Source: Psococerastis gibbosa (Eukaryota > Arthropoda > Insecta > Psocodea > Psocidae). Taken from it: a stretch of 64,000 nucleotides of DNA. The translations under genes and the position numbers were made by a program. Location of the stretch: NCBI GenBank assembly GCA_963971405.1, contig OZ020487.1, positions 39,777,039 to 39,841,038 on the forward strand, written 5' to 3'. Shown piece after piece: positions 53,401-59,273 of this stretch; position 1 is the first letter of the stretch; every line of letters begins with the position of its first letter. Below the pieces are notes generated by a model. That model saw only the letters and a program-made list of their open reading frames with translations, did not search any database and was not told the origin of the DNA.

Positions 53401-54781
53401 ATTGCCGTCGGGATGTAGGGAACTAAATCGACGGTAAATGATGGTTGTTTAGAAGTTCTAAATACTTAAGGCCCTTGACAGTGTCTTCTACGAAGTACAG
53501 CGACCAACTCCTTTCGAACTCATTCATCCTTATATCATTACGTTGGTCAGTGATGCTGATGACCGTTTGTTTTAAGCATTGTGGCTGATAAGTTTCAGAC
53601 TTCATCCTGAAGACTTTGGGTTCTTGATTGCCCAAATGGAGAACAAGCCGTGACTCATCGGACCAAATGACTGTTTCACAGCGGTCTTTGGGCCATTTTG
53701 AGAAGTTTACTAGCTCATTGTAACCTTCTTCTTACTTGACACCTCGAAAGCGCGGTCTTTTACATCGCTGAAAACAATTTGTAACCCTTTTTTTCATGAC
53801 CCTTCGGCAAGTTGTTCTTATAGAGACAGCTTCACTAATAGCCTCCCTCCACTTTTCAGTGATCTCCTTCAACGTTGCACGCCTATTCAGAAGAATTAAG
53901 GACTTCAGGTGCCTGCGTTCTCTCGGACAAATGGGATTTTTTCGGCCTGTTTTTCGTTTAGAACGGCTGCTGTTTTTTTTTTTTTTCACGGAACAGACTG
54001 ATAATTGGTTGGACTGTAGAAGGCGGTAGAAGCAGCTCCTGAACAATGTTTTTCGCAAATACGCCGGTTTGGCGACGATATATATGATCTTCTTCTTTGT
54101 CTCTTCAGAAATGGGTTTTTATCTAGGCAATTTTGTAAATGTTCTCTTTACATTATTTTTCAACACTTTTTAGTTATTAAACTTAAAAACAGAAGTGTAA
54201 ATTTTCCAATCTGCAGCAAAATTTGGCCTTTATTTAGCCAAAGGGGGATTCAGTAAAAGCGTGAGAACTAATATGCCTCACAAAACGGATGAAACAATTT
54301 TTTTTTTCTGAACTGACCATATTTCTTATATTTGAAGTACCTAGGTAAATGTAGCTAGATATACTTTAGCATGTCCTCTATTGACTGATAGCAAGTATTC
54401 TTTATAAAATCATATAATAAGATTATTATTATTATTATTTTAAATAGAAGTTGTAAATTTTTCAGGTGTGCGAACTATTCTGCCTTTGGGTTGCAAATGG
54501 GAAAGTAATGAAGAATGTCTTTGAGCATGCTAATTTTCCCCACATGAAGAAGAGGGTAACGTGCACACTGTTCACTGACAATTACTGTTCAGAAATAAAA
54601 CAAATTTTAAATTATACCCATACTTTAAATTGTTTACTCGTATAGCGTATGCTATACAATTACACAATATCTTTTATCAGAAGCGTAGTGAATACAATAT
54701 AATGGTACTCATTTTTCTTACCTGCACGTTCCATTGCCCGGAGTAAGACTGAACTTTTGTCGACTGCTGATTCCGATACAT
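23107..54781 (-). CDS. TMEM200-like two-pass membrane protein, 7 coding exons, 406 aa
   Basis: Exons: 54722-54781, 46538-46640, 35299-35430, 28207-28421, 25204-25331, 24081-24310, 23107-23459. Every junction is GT/AG, and phases 0,1,1,0,2,1 match at all six joins. VVRGKV (residues 21-26) precedes helix 1 (about 37-55). A short loop bears sequons NST (70) and NLS (86). GPIVMGVGGFIV (91-102) opens helix 2, followed by EARDSAAKVVPAR (111-123). This order (VVRGK, TM, loop, GPxxMGxGxFI, TM, RDxxxKxxxxR) is that of vertebrate TMEM200A/B/C, whose function is poorly known. The cytoplasmic tail (124-406) is Ser/Arg/Lys/Pro-rich and probably disordered. Introns of 8.1, 11.1, 6.9, 2.9, 0.9 and 0.6 kb are filled with transposons. 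Exon 7 is the least certain; without it the frame would stop at 24019. Confidence 0.75.
23553..24005 (+). repeat. Family F repeat (copy 2, with partial second unit)
   Basis: Unit 1 (23553-23812) has all family blocks, including ATGGACCCAGGCCTACTTAT and GATGTCAACCTACACCGGCT. A diverged partial unit follows (about 23813-24005), with CTATGCCAATGATCCGTAGG, GTAAACTGGTATGCTTCCAC and GAGTGACTTAACCAAGTGCA. It lies in intron 6 of the TMEM200-like gene. Confidence 0.65.
24081..24310 (-). CDS. TMEM200-like gene, exon 6
   Basis: The acceptor is ATTTGTGCAG; the first base completes a Lys codon with exon 5. It encodes 76 residues (VTRHQSLRLESSVTLTP through RRETSHSSCT), then one base of Gly at donor CACAG|GTTTGT. 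Without that splice the frame would run to TAA at 24019-24021, giving an alternative C-terminus of 20 residues after T289. Confidence 0.65.
24439..24593. mobile_element. hAT-like MITE, CAAGGCCGTAGCC family (copy 3)
   Basis: The 155-bp element has intact termini CAAGGCCGTAGCCAAGG and CTGGCTACGGCCTTG and a perfect 8-bp duplication CCTGTACT (24431-24438 and 24594-24601). G-tract left, C-tract right. It is in intron 5. Confidence 0.9.
25025..25148. mobile_element. hAT-like MITE, CAGGGACGGATCCAG family (copy 2)
   Basis: The worn left terminus CATGGACATATACAAGG and good right terminus CTGAATCCGTCCCTG are flanked by CTGCTGAC / CTGCAGAC (7 of 8 match). The interior TTTATTACGCTCTGAT matches copies 1 and 4. 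It ends 55 bp from exon 5. Confidence 0.8.
25204..25331 (-). CDS. TMEM200-like gene, exon 5
   Basis: The acceptor is TTGTTACAG. It encodes 42 residues, ESMAIDLHEGNVTLRVKDES then AAKKRMLMRQRSVVEEQDSK, plus two bases, ending at a strong donor AAGAA|GTAAGT. Ignoring the donor would give a TAA three codons on, so the exon could instead be terminal; the in-phase exon 6 argues against that. Confidence 0.7.
25332..25865. other. Intron 4, no further feature
   Basis: Plain AT-rich intron sequence between exon 5 and the MITE at 25866. Confidence 0.35.
25866..26207. mobile_element. Harbinger-like long-armed MITE (copy 1, left end lost)
   Basis: Carries the family interior (CTCGCATTGCAGGATGCAAA, ACATTGACGGAAATT, AATGTTTGTACTTAA, GTTTGTTTGTGATTTTA) and the inverted right arm ending GGTGGAATCCCCGCC followed by TTA. 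The outer ~40 bp of the left arm are missing or scrambled. Confidence 0.75.
26208..27171. other. Intron 4, no feature recognised
   Basis: AT-rich, with a GC-richer patch at 26270-26460 that matches no other part of the window. The overlapping minus frames at 26859-27232 (63 and 83 codons) lack motifs. Confidence 0.3.
27172..27564. mobile_element. Harbinger-like long-armed MITE (copy 2)
   Basis: Left end GGCGGGGTTTCCACCGAGCG preceded by TTA; right end GGTGGAAACCGCGC. Arms of about 130 bp are inverted around the shared interior with GTTTGTTTGTGATTTTA. The outermost bases differ from the GGCGCCCATTCC type, so this is a subfamily. Confidence 0.8.
27850..28150 (+). pseudogene. Possible LINE C-terminal remnant
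   Basis: The plus frame reads FRGILTEHDYLHRLNL; after a shift of one base it continues STCPLYDTEEMDAHRL. This resembles the (L)RTGHxxLxxHLHRxxL...CxxC...MDxxHL zinc-knuckle end of some LINE proteins. Several stops follow. Similarity is by eye and short. Confidence 0.35.
28207..28421 (-). CDS. TMEM200-like gene, exon 4
   Basis: The acceptor is TTATTTCAG; the first two bases complete Gly99. It encodes helix 2 (FIVVAACVMTFEARDSAAK), VVPARLKVNPSVIVSSNK and a basic repeat NKSTPRAGARSTNKSTPRRS, 71 residues ending TILN at a CAAT|GTAATC donor in phase 0. EARDSAAKVVPAR is the strongest TMEM200 signature in the gene. Confidence 0.8.
28455..28795 (-). pseudogene. LINE ORF2 C-terminal fragment
   Basis: The minus frame reads SVKKRKVAFFEQMVENEKF, RHLHVIIQEKIEELRAPGRR, LISLWQWLGKSTTSLFRAAF and AMIIANLR, the end of a LINE polyprotein. 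A frame change precedes it (VMRINTEAEL in the adjacent frame). It abuts, in opposite orientation, the LINE starting at about 28797. Confidence 0.65.
28797..30200 (+). pseudogene. LINE with partial reverse transcriptase, split by a SINE
   Basis: 28805-29221 reads EFSVNSSVPQGSKIGPLLSL, then LLFADDFKL (the YADD-type catalytic box, here FADD), WCKENKLELNISKC and LGVIFDTKLSFESHI. A stop at 29222 is followed in the same frame by TLTRPKLEYGSIV and KVKKKFLKYC. The SINE at 29400-29652 interrupts it; after it come EGIDPTMLSYKPLLGKYNL and SLEDRRGFLDLMCVYKVMNN, a stop, then RSRPLFYQPPSR. The tail is TTATTTTATTCTATTCTAC near 30178-30196. Motif order fits the Jockey/CR1 superfamily. 5'-truncated, inactive. 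Confidence 0.85.
29400..29652 (-). mobile_element. tRNA-derived SINE inside a LINE (copy 2)
   Basis: The 253-bp SINE is flanked by a perfect 12-bp target duplication AGTTTGAAGGTA (29388-29399 and 29653-29664). On the minus strand the head has GGCGTAGAGGTAACG (A-box region) and GGTTCGAGTCCC (B box), then CATGCTTCGGAGGGCATGTAA. The tail is T-rich with ATTTATTTTT. Confidence 0.9.
30201..33035. other. Intron 3, mostly unassigned
   Basis: C18 run at 30567-30584, G9 run at 31664-31672, A-run at 31796-31812. A tRNA-like B box (CTTCGAGTCCC) lies at about 32609-32619 without a cloverleaf. LINE-tail-like CATGAGCTAAATACAGTCAAAATAAAGCTATTAAG at 33001-33035 marks another truncated copy. No gene was seen. 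Confidence 0.35.
33375..33758. mobile_element. Harbinger-like long-armed MITE (copy 3)
   Basis: The 384-bp element is flanked by a perfect TTA duplication (33372-33374 and 33759-33761). Termini GGCGCCCATTCCATTGACC / GGTCAATGGAATGGGCACC. Arms of roughly 110-130 bp surround an AT-rich centre. Confidence 0.9.
33759..35298. other. Intron 3, no feature recognised
   Basis: Contains a 122-codon plus frame (34836-35204, Lys-rich, no motif, partly low complexity). It is antisense to the TMEM200-like gene and within its intron. I do not consider it a gene. Confidence 0.3.
35299..35430 (-). CDS. TMEM200-like gene, exon 3
   Basis: The acceptor is TATATTTTCTAG; the first two bases complete Gly55. It encodes 43 residues, YYADQLSEGAEVRGNSTVSI then RYESRGFHLNNLSYAGPIVM, ending in phase 1 at donor GGAG|GTACGT. 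It forms the extracellular or lumenal loop, with sequons NST and NLS, and the start of helix 2. Confidence 0.8.
35871..36622 (+). repeat. E-box/CRE-GACA repeat, short form (copy 3)
   Basis: GTCCACCTGACGTCACTGGA through GGGAAAGCAACCTATCCGG, GACAGACAGACAGAGCGACA (36444-36490), ACCTCAAAACGTGTAAATCC to ATAAATTGGAAAGCAATAAA. It lies 440 bp upstream, in gene orientation, of exon 3. Confidence 0.85.
36800..37182. mobile_element. Harbinger-like long-armed MITE (copy 4)
   Basis: 383 bp, termini GGCGCCCATTCCACCGACC and GGTCGGTGGAATGGGCGCC; TTA on the left, AAA on the right. The arms are near-perfect, making this the best copy for defining the family. Confidence 0.9.
37183..38534. other. Intron 2, unassigned
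   Basis: T15 run at about 37624-37639. A local inverted motif TTGGTATGGC / GCCATACCAA occurs at 37834, 38114-38140 and 38152-38170, probably a small transposon end. No gene. Confidence 0.3.
38535..38732 (-). mobile_element. tRNA-derived SINE (copy 3)
   Basis: On the minus strand: GGACATGTAGAGTAGTGGTA (A-box region), GGTTGGTTCGAGTCCTACAC (B box), CATGCTTCGGAGGGCATGTAA, GGGCTTTATAGCCCTAAC, GCTAGGTTGGCTTAGTAATA. The tail is short. Confidence 0.85.
38733..40038. other. Intron 2, no gene recognised
   Basis: Contains two similar sentences around 38865-38950 and 39295-39350 in opposite orientation (CAAAGTACCACTTTTTGGGG; CCCCATAAGTGGTACTTTGA), which are the ends of an inverted-repeat element of about 500 bp without a visible target duplication. 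Confidence 0.35.
40039..40239. mobile_element. hAT-like MITE, CAGGGACGG family (copy 3)
   Basis: Termini CAGGGACGGTTTCAG and AAGGATCCGTCCCTG, flanked by GTTCTTAG / GTTCTTTG (7 of 8). The interior differs from other copies and carries two G tracts (40064-40080 and 40180-40196) and a C tract, so it is a subfamily. Confidence 0.85.
40441..40640 (+). pseudogene. LINE C-terminal fragment
   Basis: Plus-strand frames read LLTLKKRKLPNIIL and GLRAPSRRKSWLKN, matching the minus-strand fragment at 28455-28795 and the tail at 340-600. Stops and frame changes are present. Confidence 0.5.
40642..41190 (-). mobile_element. tRNA-derived SINE with two insertions (copy 4)
   Basis: SINE blocks at 40662-40694 and 41049-41190 are separated by a hAT-like MITE (40695-40904) and by a second insertion (about 40937-41046) that ends in (ATT)n and looks like a retroelement tail. 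The B box is mutated (GGTTTGAGTCCC on the minus strand). Confidence 0.75.
40695..40904. mobile_element. hAT-like MITE nested in a SINE (copy 4, degraded)
   Basis: Termini CAATGTCGGATACACGG and CTGGATCTGCTCTTG; flanks AGATGGGA / AGATAGGG match imperfectly, but both derive from the SINE word GAGTTAGGG. It holds one long G tract and two long C tracts. Confidence 0.7.
41386..41610 (-). mobile_element. tRNA-derived SINE (copy 5)
   Basis: Head GGACCTGTTGAGTAGTGGTA, B box GGTTCGAGTCCC, the usual body and an (ATTT)n tail seen as AAATAAATAAATAAAT at 41389-41407 on the plus strand. Confidence 0.85.
41851..42073 (-). mobile_element. tRNA-derived SINE (copy 6)
   Basis: Head GGACATGTAGAGTAGTGGTA, B box GGCTTGAGTCCC (mutated), body as other copies, tail (ATTT)6 seen as AATAAATAAATAAATAAATA on the plus strand at 41851. 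Same orientation as copy 5, 240 bp apart. Confidence 0.85.
42074..42999. other. Intron 2, no feature recognised
   Basis: T10 run at 42321-42330 and a TATATCTATATATATACC stretch near 42441. A 76-codon plus frame (42528-42758) lacks motifs. Confidence 0.3.
43000..43985 (-). repeat. E-box/CRE-GACA repeat, long form, inverted (copy 4)
   Basis: Reads on the minus strand from GGTCCGAGTTTACTCGAACA (about 43905) through the mutated E-box/CRE (CCACCTTACATCACTGGAGG), GCAACCTATCCGG, the GACAGACAGAGCGACAGACA segment (43160-43195) and AAAACGTGTAAAT to the terminal AATAAATTGGAAAGCAA, expanded by a (TTA)n microsatellite at 43018-43040. Confidence 0.8.
44026..44315. mobile_element. hAT-like MITE, CAGRGGCGTAAAGT family (copy 2, inverted)
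   Basis: Termini CAGGGGCGTAAAGTAGG and CTTTACGCCTATCTCT; target duplication GACATCTC at 44018-44025 and 44316-44323. The interior matches 17548-17834 in reverse (CATTGTAAGACGTGGTTCAT; TGCCTGATGACGTCGTAAGG). Confidence 0.85.
44316..46537. other. Intron 2, no gene recognised
   Basis: G11 at 44639-44649 and a C9 tract at 45530-45538. The 69-codon minus frame at 45763-45972 has no motif and no splice context that fits the TMEM200-like gene. Confidence 0.35.
46538..46640 (-). CDS. TMEM200-like gene, exon 2
   Basis: The acceptor is AAATTTTTGCAG (AG at 46641-46642); the donor is ATAG|GTAAGT. It encodes 34 residues and one base: VVRGKVTTRCLWNACKALSI then GLLLLLIGTTMAII. It contains the conserved V(V/R)RGK motif and the first membrane helix. 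Confidence 0.8.
46641..47878. other. Intron 1, no gene recognised
   Basis: AT-rich. Frames at 46795-46986 and 47085-47285 show no motifs. Confidence 0.3.
47879..48251. mobile_element. Harbinger-like long-armed MITE (copy 5)
   Basis: 373 bp, GGTGCCCATTCCATTGACC to GGTCAATGGAATGGGCGCC; TTA on the left, ATA on the right. The centre is in reverse orientation relative to copies 3, 4 and 6. Confidence 0.85.
48252..48431. other. Spacer between two MITE copies
   Basis: A 180-bp GC-richer spacer (GTTGACTCTTCATTGAGTTC through CATCTTCATCACGAGGAGGT) with no copy elsewhere in the window. It is flanked by two copies of the same MITE. Confidence 0.5.
48432..48792. mobile_element. Harbinger-like long-armed MITE (copy 6)
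   Basis: 361 bp, GGCGCCCATTCCACC to GGAATGGGCGCC, TAA on the left and TTA on the right (both TWA-type). A deletion in the left arm removed the CGACCGGCTAGGGC block. Confidence 0.85.
48952..49635 (+). repeat. E-box/CRE-GACA repeat, long form with internal deletion (copy 5)
   Basis: Begins GAACCGGTCCGAGTTTACTC, has CCACCTGACGTCACTGGATG, a shortened centre, an expanded GACA/GAGCGACA segment (49437-49513) and ends at ATAAATTAGAAATCAA. Confidence 0.8.
49636..50524. other. Intron 1, no feature recognised
   Basis: Frames of 73-86 codons on both strands, none with a motif. No repeat family. Confidence 0.3.
50525..50647. mobile_element. hAT-like MITE, CAGGGACGGATCCAG family (copy 5)
   Basis: 123 bp, termini CTTGGACGGATACGGG and CCTGGATCTGTCCCTG, with perfect duplication ACTGTGAA (50517-50524 and 50648-50655). 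The interior TTAATTTATTACGCTCCGAT is shared with copies 1 and 2; the right C-tract has been lost. Confidence 0.9.
50656..51705. other. Intron 1, no feature recognised
   Basis: (AAT)n at 51201-51224. The pair CCTTTCAGTCCTGACGGGAC (51231) and CAGGACTGAAGGGGTTAA (51475) suggests the ends of an element of about 260 bp, but I could not define a target duplication. Confidence 0.35.
51706..51878 (-). repeat. E-box/CRE-GACA repeat end plus family G (fragment, copy 6)
   Basis: The minus strand has ACCTCAAAACGTGTAAATCC and the CATCACAAAGCTTTCC end. At 51795-51878 the inverted family G block (CATCAAGTAACACCGGCCGT) lies on the opposite side from that seen at 22388. Confidence 0.6.
51879..52830. other. 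Intron 1, no feature recognised
   Basis: CCGATTGACCTCTTCAGTCGCC at 52237-52258 is close, inverted, to 51140-51165 (GACTGAAGAGGTTATTCGGA) and to 55565-55605, suggesting another diverged repeat. No gene. Confidence 0.35.
52831..54490. mobile_element. Tc1-like transposon with extended inverted repeats
   Basis: Left end CCCAAAGGCAGAATAGTTCG and right end CGAACTATTCTGCCTTTGGG are inverted. A second inverted block inside (AGAATACTTGCTATCAATCG, 52920; TGATAGCAAGTATTCTTTAT, 54384) extends the termini to about 130 bp. The 1.66-kb length is typical of Tc1. A TA duplication is not clear at the ends chosen. Confidence 0.8.
53040..54160 (-). pseudogene. Tc1-family transposase pseudogene
   Basis: Minus-strand pieces in order: GRKNPICPRERRHLKSLILL and VSIRTTCRRVMKK (paired helix-turn-helix region, 53732-54058); VIWSDESRLVLHLG (first catalytic Asp region, about 53640-53690); NFVFQQDGATCHSTNAA (second Asp region, about 53345-53405); WVANSPDLSPIENL (catalytic Glu, DD34E type, 53270-53316); and SMPKIIAAVIKKAKEKYLTE. 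The pieces lie in different frames with stops between, so the copy is inactive. Confidence 0.85.
54722..54781 (-). CDS. TMEM200-like gene, exon 1 (start codon)
   Basis: ATG at 54779-54781 (context GGAAGCAATGT). It encodes 20 residues, MYRNQQSTKVQSYSGQWNVQ, ending at a strong donor GTGCAG|GTAAGA in phase 0, matching exon 2. A 5-codon upstream reading frame (ATG...TAA) precedes it by about 30 bp. The choice rests on donor strength, phase and position; another first exon is possible. Confidence 0.6.
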
Positions 54782-55744
54782 TGCTTCCACAATAACTTAA
54801 ATTTTTTTCATGCTTTCCACCGCGGCCAAAAACGTATATTCATGGCTTCTTCAACTGCAGTGCTGAATAGATTCTCTAAGTAACCATGCTGTTGTTGATA
54901 TTTTTGCAGAATATTGGCACTTGATCTACTTCATATTAGGAATCGTTGTTTTCTGAAGTCACTAAAAGAAAGAGAAAAACAATGATAAATTTAGGCATAT
55001 TGGGTTTGGTGAAAAGTATAGGCATTGAATGTATATAGCCTAACTATGTTTATGCTCAATGTTATAGGCAATTGAACCAATAAATAGGCTACATCACGTC
55101 AGCTCAGCACTTCATGCCCCCCCCCCTCCCCGATACTATATAGATTAAGGACCAATTCCAGCAATATTTATTATAACTTCATTCTATGCTCATATATTGT
55201 AATCTCATGGAAATTTCGTTATAAACTTAGCATATAAAGTAACTCACACTATATTTATTTTTATCATTTACATTACAATAAGATATATATACAATCATAA
55301 AAGACTTTTTAACTGCTTGCTGTAGCTTTGTTTAGAAAAAGAGTAGGACTTAAAGCTTATTGGCCAATTGCGAGAAAGAAGAGAACACCACCGCTACTCT
55401 TCAAGATATTTCTCAGTAGAAATGCTCACTCCAGAATTAAATTATCATACAGTAGAGGTAAATGATGAGCGACTTTGGTGGCAAGGTGGTAGCGTGCTTG
55501 TACTTGTGCGAGTCTCTACACAGTCGACACACCGATCGGAGACGAGTCGAATAACTATAAGGTTGCTCAATGAGGCGATTAAACATGTTAATCGGATACA
55601 TTCATTAAATTGAATATAGACAGTACCGTATATATATTTATTTATTTAATTTTGAAAATAGAACCTTTTTGCACCCTGACCCAAATTATCAAGGGAAAAA
55701 CGACTTATAGTGGTTTTTTTTCTCGCATTAATAGCAATTACTTA
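54782..55744. other. Upstream of the TMEM200-like gene; no promoter element defined
   Basis: Expected 5' UTR and promoter region on the minus strand. No TATA box at a plausible distance and no CpG island. C9 tract at 55119-55127. An 81-codon plus frame (55368-55613) lacks motifs. Confidence 0.3.
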
Positions 55745-55978
55745 TTACGTGAGTTAAGAAAGATCACTGGAATGATTTCTGCGAATCTACATGCCGATTT
55801 TCATAAAAATCAATCGAGTAATTTGTCCAGGTCTGCCGACTGACCGACGGACATTTCGTAAACACCACTTTGGTTCCTGGTACCTCAAAACATGTAAATC
55901 CACTGAAATCTTGAAATCGAAATAAGACCATCACAATGATTCCCTTATATGATACGCATAAATAGGAAAACAATAATG
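55745..55978 (+). repeat. E-box/CRE-GACA repeat, diverged 3' fragment (copy 7)
   Basis: ATTTCTGCGAATCTACATGC, CGACTGACCGACGGACATTT, ACCTCAAAACATGTAAATCC, ACCATCACAATGATTCCC then ATAAATAGGAAAACAATAAT. It is more diverged than other copies and the GACA segment has nearly vanished. Confidence 0.7.
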
Positions 55979-57234
55979 ATGAACAATTAACGCAATATAG
56001 GCTGGTCTATAATCGCGTGATTTACTGTACGAAATAGTCGGGTGGGGATCCAACATAGCATTCGTTTTTTTTTCTTCAAATTAGGTGCTTGTACATAGCT
56101 TGTAGACCTGTATCTTTATCTCTAAATGAAGCTACCTATACCGGCTACGGGCTATGGGCCCAATGCATTGTCCATTATAGACTATATGCAATATCGTCCC
56201 ATCGTCCAATCCGCAGTTCTGGATTAAGGGAAACTCGAGGCAGCCGAAATTTTATTTAGACTACCCATGGAACAAAAGTACACAAGTTAACAATTACGGT
56301 ATCTACCTGCATAACATACTAATTTATGAATAGGAAAGCATGTATATTGGCTCATTCGTACCGGTTCTTTCCAAGAACCTTGGAAAGCTACTTAAAAGCT
56401 TTATATCGCACACATGGCTAATCAGCTTACAATATACGATGTAGAGCAGGTAATCAATAATGTTTGATCTCACAGTCTGGTGGAGAATTCACTTAAATCA
56501 GCAATCTCAGCCTGGCCTATCCAGATTTGCAACAAGTCGCATTCTCAAACTGAAACTACGTGTACAATCCCTCTTTTCTCCGGAAAGTAGAAATTCCCCG
56601 TTTACACAATCAATAAACCAATACATTGTTGCGAGGCCATTACCCTCCTGGTATATGTGTATTTATGCAACACTGAATGGCCATACTGTACCTCCTCTGC
56701 TCTTGGGCCTGTAAATGAGCTGCGTAAAAGTCGAAGTTGGACGGAAACCCGAATCGTGCTCCTAAAGCTGGACCCATCAAATATCGCATGAAATACAGGT
56801 AGAAGTAGAAAGAAGGAGTGTCCCTCTACATTTTGATTTTTATAAAACCCGGATAGTGTGGGGTGTATAAGGAGAGAAAGGGTTATATTCATAGACAGGC
56901 AGAGTTAGTTAATTAATTTACAGATGCCGACGCCCCGGTTAGGCGTAGATCGTGGGTTCGAATCCCGCCAAGCCCAGTTTTTCCTCTAATTTCGGTTATA
57001 ACGTGGAGGTTACCTCTTAAACCAAAGTTAATGTCAGTTATTATATATACTCTATATAATACTGCAATATAATGTGTAAACCATCACAGATCTAACTACG
57101 GATGACCTATCCACTATACAGCGTTTACATATCTGAAAGCTCGTTTATCTTAAGAGTCCAACGCTTTTTATGAAAAATGACGTCCATAACATTGTACGAG
57201 TAGCAAGAGGTTCAAGCAGTCATAATTATATTTA
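55979..57234. other. Intergenic; one tRNA-like remnant
   Basis: GTGGGTTCGAATCCCGCC at about 56949-56966, followed by AAGCCCA, is a good tRNA T-arm plus acceptor strand, but no matching 5' half is visible upstream. It is probably a decayed tRNA or SINE head. Nothing else was found. Confidence 0.4.
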
Positions 57235-57728
57235 AAGTGTTTTTGCGTTACTGCTGCTGCCTGTCCTTACATTCCTTATGGTGGCGAAGCATGGGCCCTG
57301 ACAAAGAAGGAATCAAGAGGCTGTTTTCGAGAACAAGATGTTACGGAGAATATTCAGAGGAGTTTTTGAAAACAACAGTTGGAGAATCCGAACGAACGAA
57401 GAAATCCACCAACTCTTCGGCTCGCCAGGCGTCACACAAATACTACGAAGCAGAAGGCTCCAGTGGATGGGACACGTCGTCCGTATGCCAGCAGAAAGAA
57501 CAGCACAAGCATCCAGTATGGATGGCATGTCCCAACAGAAGAAGACCTTTGGGCCGTCCGAGACGACGCTACGGCGACCAGCTAAAGGTAGATGTGCAGG
57601 AAGTTGGCCTTCGGGTCGATGAGTGGCGTGGTCTGGCGAAGGACAGGATCCGTTGGCGTGGTGTTGTGAATGGGGCCAAAAGTCTCCCAGGGCTGACAGC
57701 GCCAACTTAAGTCAAGTAAGTCAAGTTT
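57235..57728 (+). pseudogene. LINE ORF2 C-terminus, frameshifted, with repeat tail
   Basis: Pieces in three frames: GGEAWALTKKESR; FENKMLRRIFRGVFENNSW; RIRTNEEIHQLFGSPGVTQI; RRLQWMGHVVRMPAERTAQ; then RRPLGRPRRRYGDQLKVDVQ, LRVDEWRGLAKDRIRWRGVV and NGAKSLPGLTAPT with TAA at about 57708. The order is that of RLxWxGHVxRM-type LINE proteins. The tail (AAGTC)n follows at 57708-57728. At least two frameshifts; 5'-truncated. Confidence 0.85.
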
Positions 57729-57965
57729 AGCGTTACACAACGTTCCCCATACACCCGTTTTACCACAGACAGGCAGGCAGCCAATTGAGAACAAAGACTG
57801 AGCAGTCTGAGGTGATATACTGTAATGGAATAGCGAGTAGTTTCTAAAATAGAAAGGAGAAATGGGAAGTAGCTCAGATAATACGATATAGGAAGTGATG
57901 GCTTCCGTTACCTACGCTGCCATCGCCCATCTCTTTCAGCCCATCAATGTTACCATATACAGCCG

Positions 57966-58235
57966 CAGGCGCGGATCTACGGGGGGGGGGGGCTATGGGG
58001 GCTATAGCCCCCCCCCCCATTAGGGTCCTCAAAATGCGTAAAACCCCACTATTTCAGTCCTATGTTTCACAAATTTTCTCCCGGGGGACACCCCCAGGCC
58101 CCCCTTGTGCTCGATTGTATTAATTACCTATAATATAGAACCCTTATTGCTCTGAAAATGCGTAAAACCCCAATATTTCAACCCATATTTAATCTTAGCC
58201 CCCCCCCCCTTGGTCTCACTCTAGGTCCGCGTCCG
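57966..58235. mobile_element. MITE-like element with G/C tracts
   Basis: Ends CAGGCGCGGATCTACGG and CTAGGTCCGCGTCCG are partly inverted. The interior has GTAAAACCCCACTATTTC twice and CCCGGGGGACACCCCC, like 62590-62680. The target duplication is not convincing (about 4 of 8), so the family is provisional. Confidence 0.55.
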
Positions 58236-59273
58236 TAAGACGGGTATAGTATATGCATGAATTTTCTATCGCACTACCATGGAAGTTCGATTCCCATTTA
58301 TAAACACGTATGAATGCACTTAGAAAGGTACCCAAGACAATTATTATCCGGCTACTTGGTTAAGCGTGTTGAACAAAAACCAACCAGCGACAGGCACAGG
58401 ATTAAAAAAAATATGGCGCCCTCGAATATCCTCTTATATGTACCTATATAATATATATACCTGAAACCTGAGTTTGTGTATCCAAAAATTCCGACTTTCG
58501 TTTCTTTCGGCTCATATATAGTAGCCTGTAGCTGACTGACAAGTTTACAAAAGTTAGTGATAGGCTACATTTAATTAATTTAAAAGACAAACCATTTATA
58601 CACCTTGACCCCCTGACATAAGTTCATGGTCACTCAGGGGGGGGGCACCATTTGGGAACGTAGGCTATGATTCGGACTACAATAAGGTGTCAGTAGCCTA
58701 TAATCAATTTAAAATTCCACATAGCCTGTCTTATTATTCAAAGTCTAAGGAGGCAAGCGCATGCACGAGTCGAAAGGTAATTCTCATCGCCATATTAAAT
58801 CTTCCTTAACTTACCTAAGCTCGAACTTAGTTGCTAGGACAACGTAGGAGACAAATATTAAGCTTCCATTATTGCGGAATAATGGGAGTTGTCACGAAGG
58901 TAAAGTATTCTGCGCTGTTGGAACGTCTTCAACGATTGCGGTACTCTTTGTGCAATTAACGTTTTCCAAGAGGGAGCCATCAATTGTCTACGAGTCCCTT
59001 ACCACCCCCCCCCCCTGCCTTCCCGCTACACATTGTATCTACCTTCTACCTTAAGAGTGTACGTCCCGTAGGAATTAGGTAGGCTATACCTACCGCAAAA
59101 TCCATTGTTTTTACATTTTATTTTATTAACAAAGCAAGAATTTAAAAATTTGGCGGCTTATTTAAGTTGTGCGGTAGATGACTTTACTTTAATGCATAGT
59201 ATTATATAATAGGGTATTTTTAATTTTTAGTACAGTAGCTTTTTCATAAAAATGATTTATAGCTAAAATTTCA
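58236..59273. other. Intergenic, no gene recognised
   Basis: G9 at 58639-58647 and C10 at 59006-59015. An RFX-like 14-mer lies at 58830-58843 (listed under findings). No gene. Confidence 0.3.

Noticed and set aside
56925-56977. tRNA gene candidate (T-arm and acceptor strand)
   Set aside because: The 5' half, with A box and D arm, cannot be found; no cloverleaf can be drawn.
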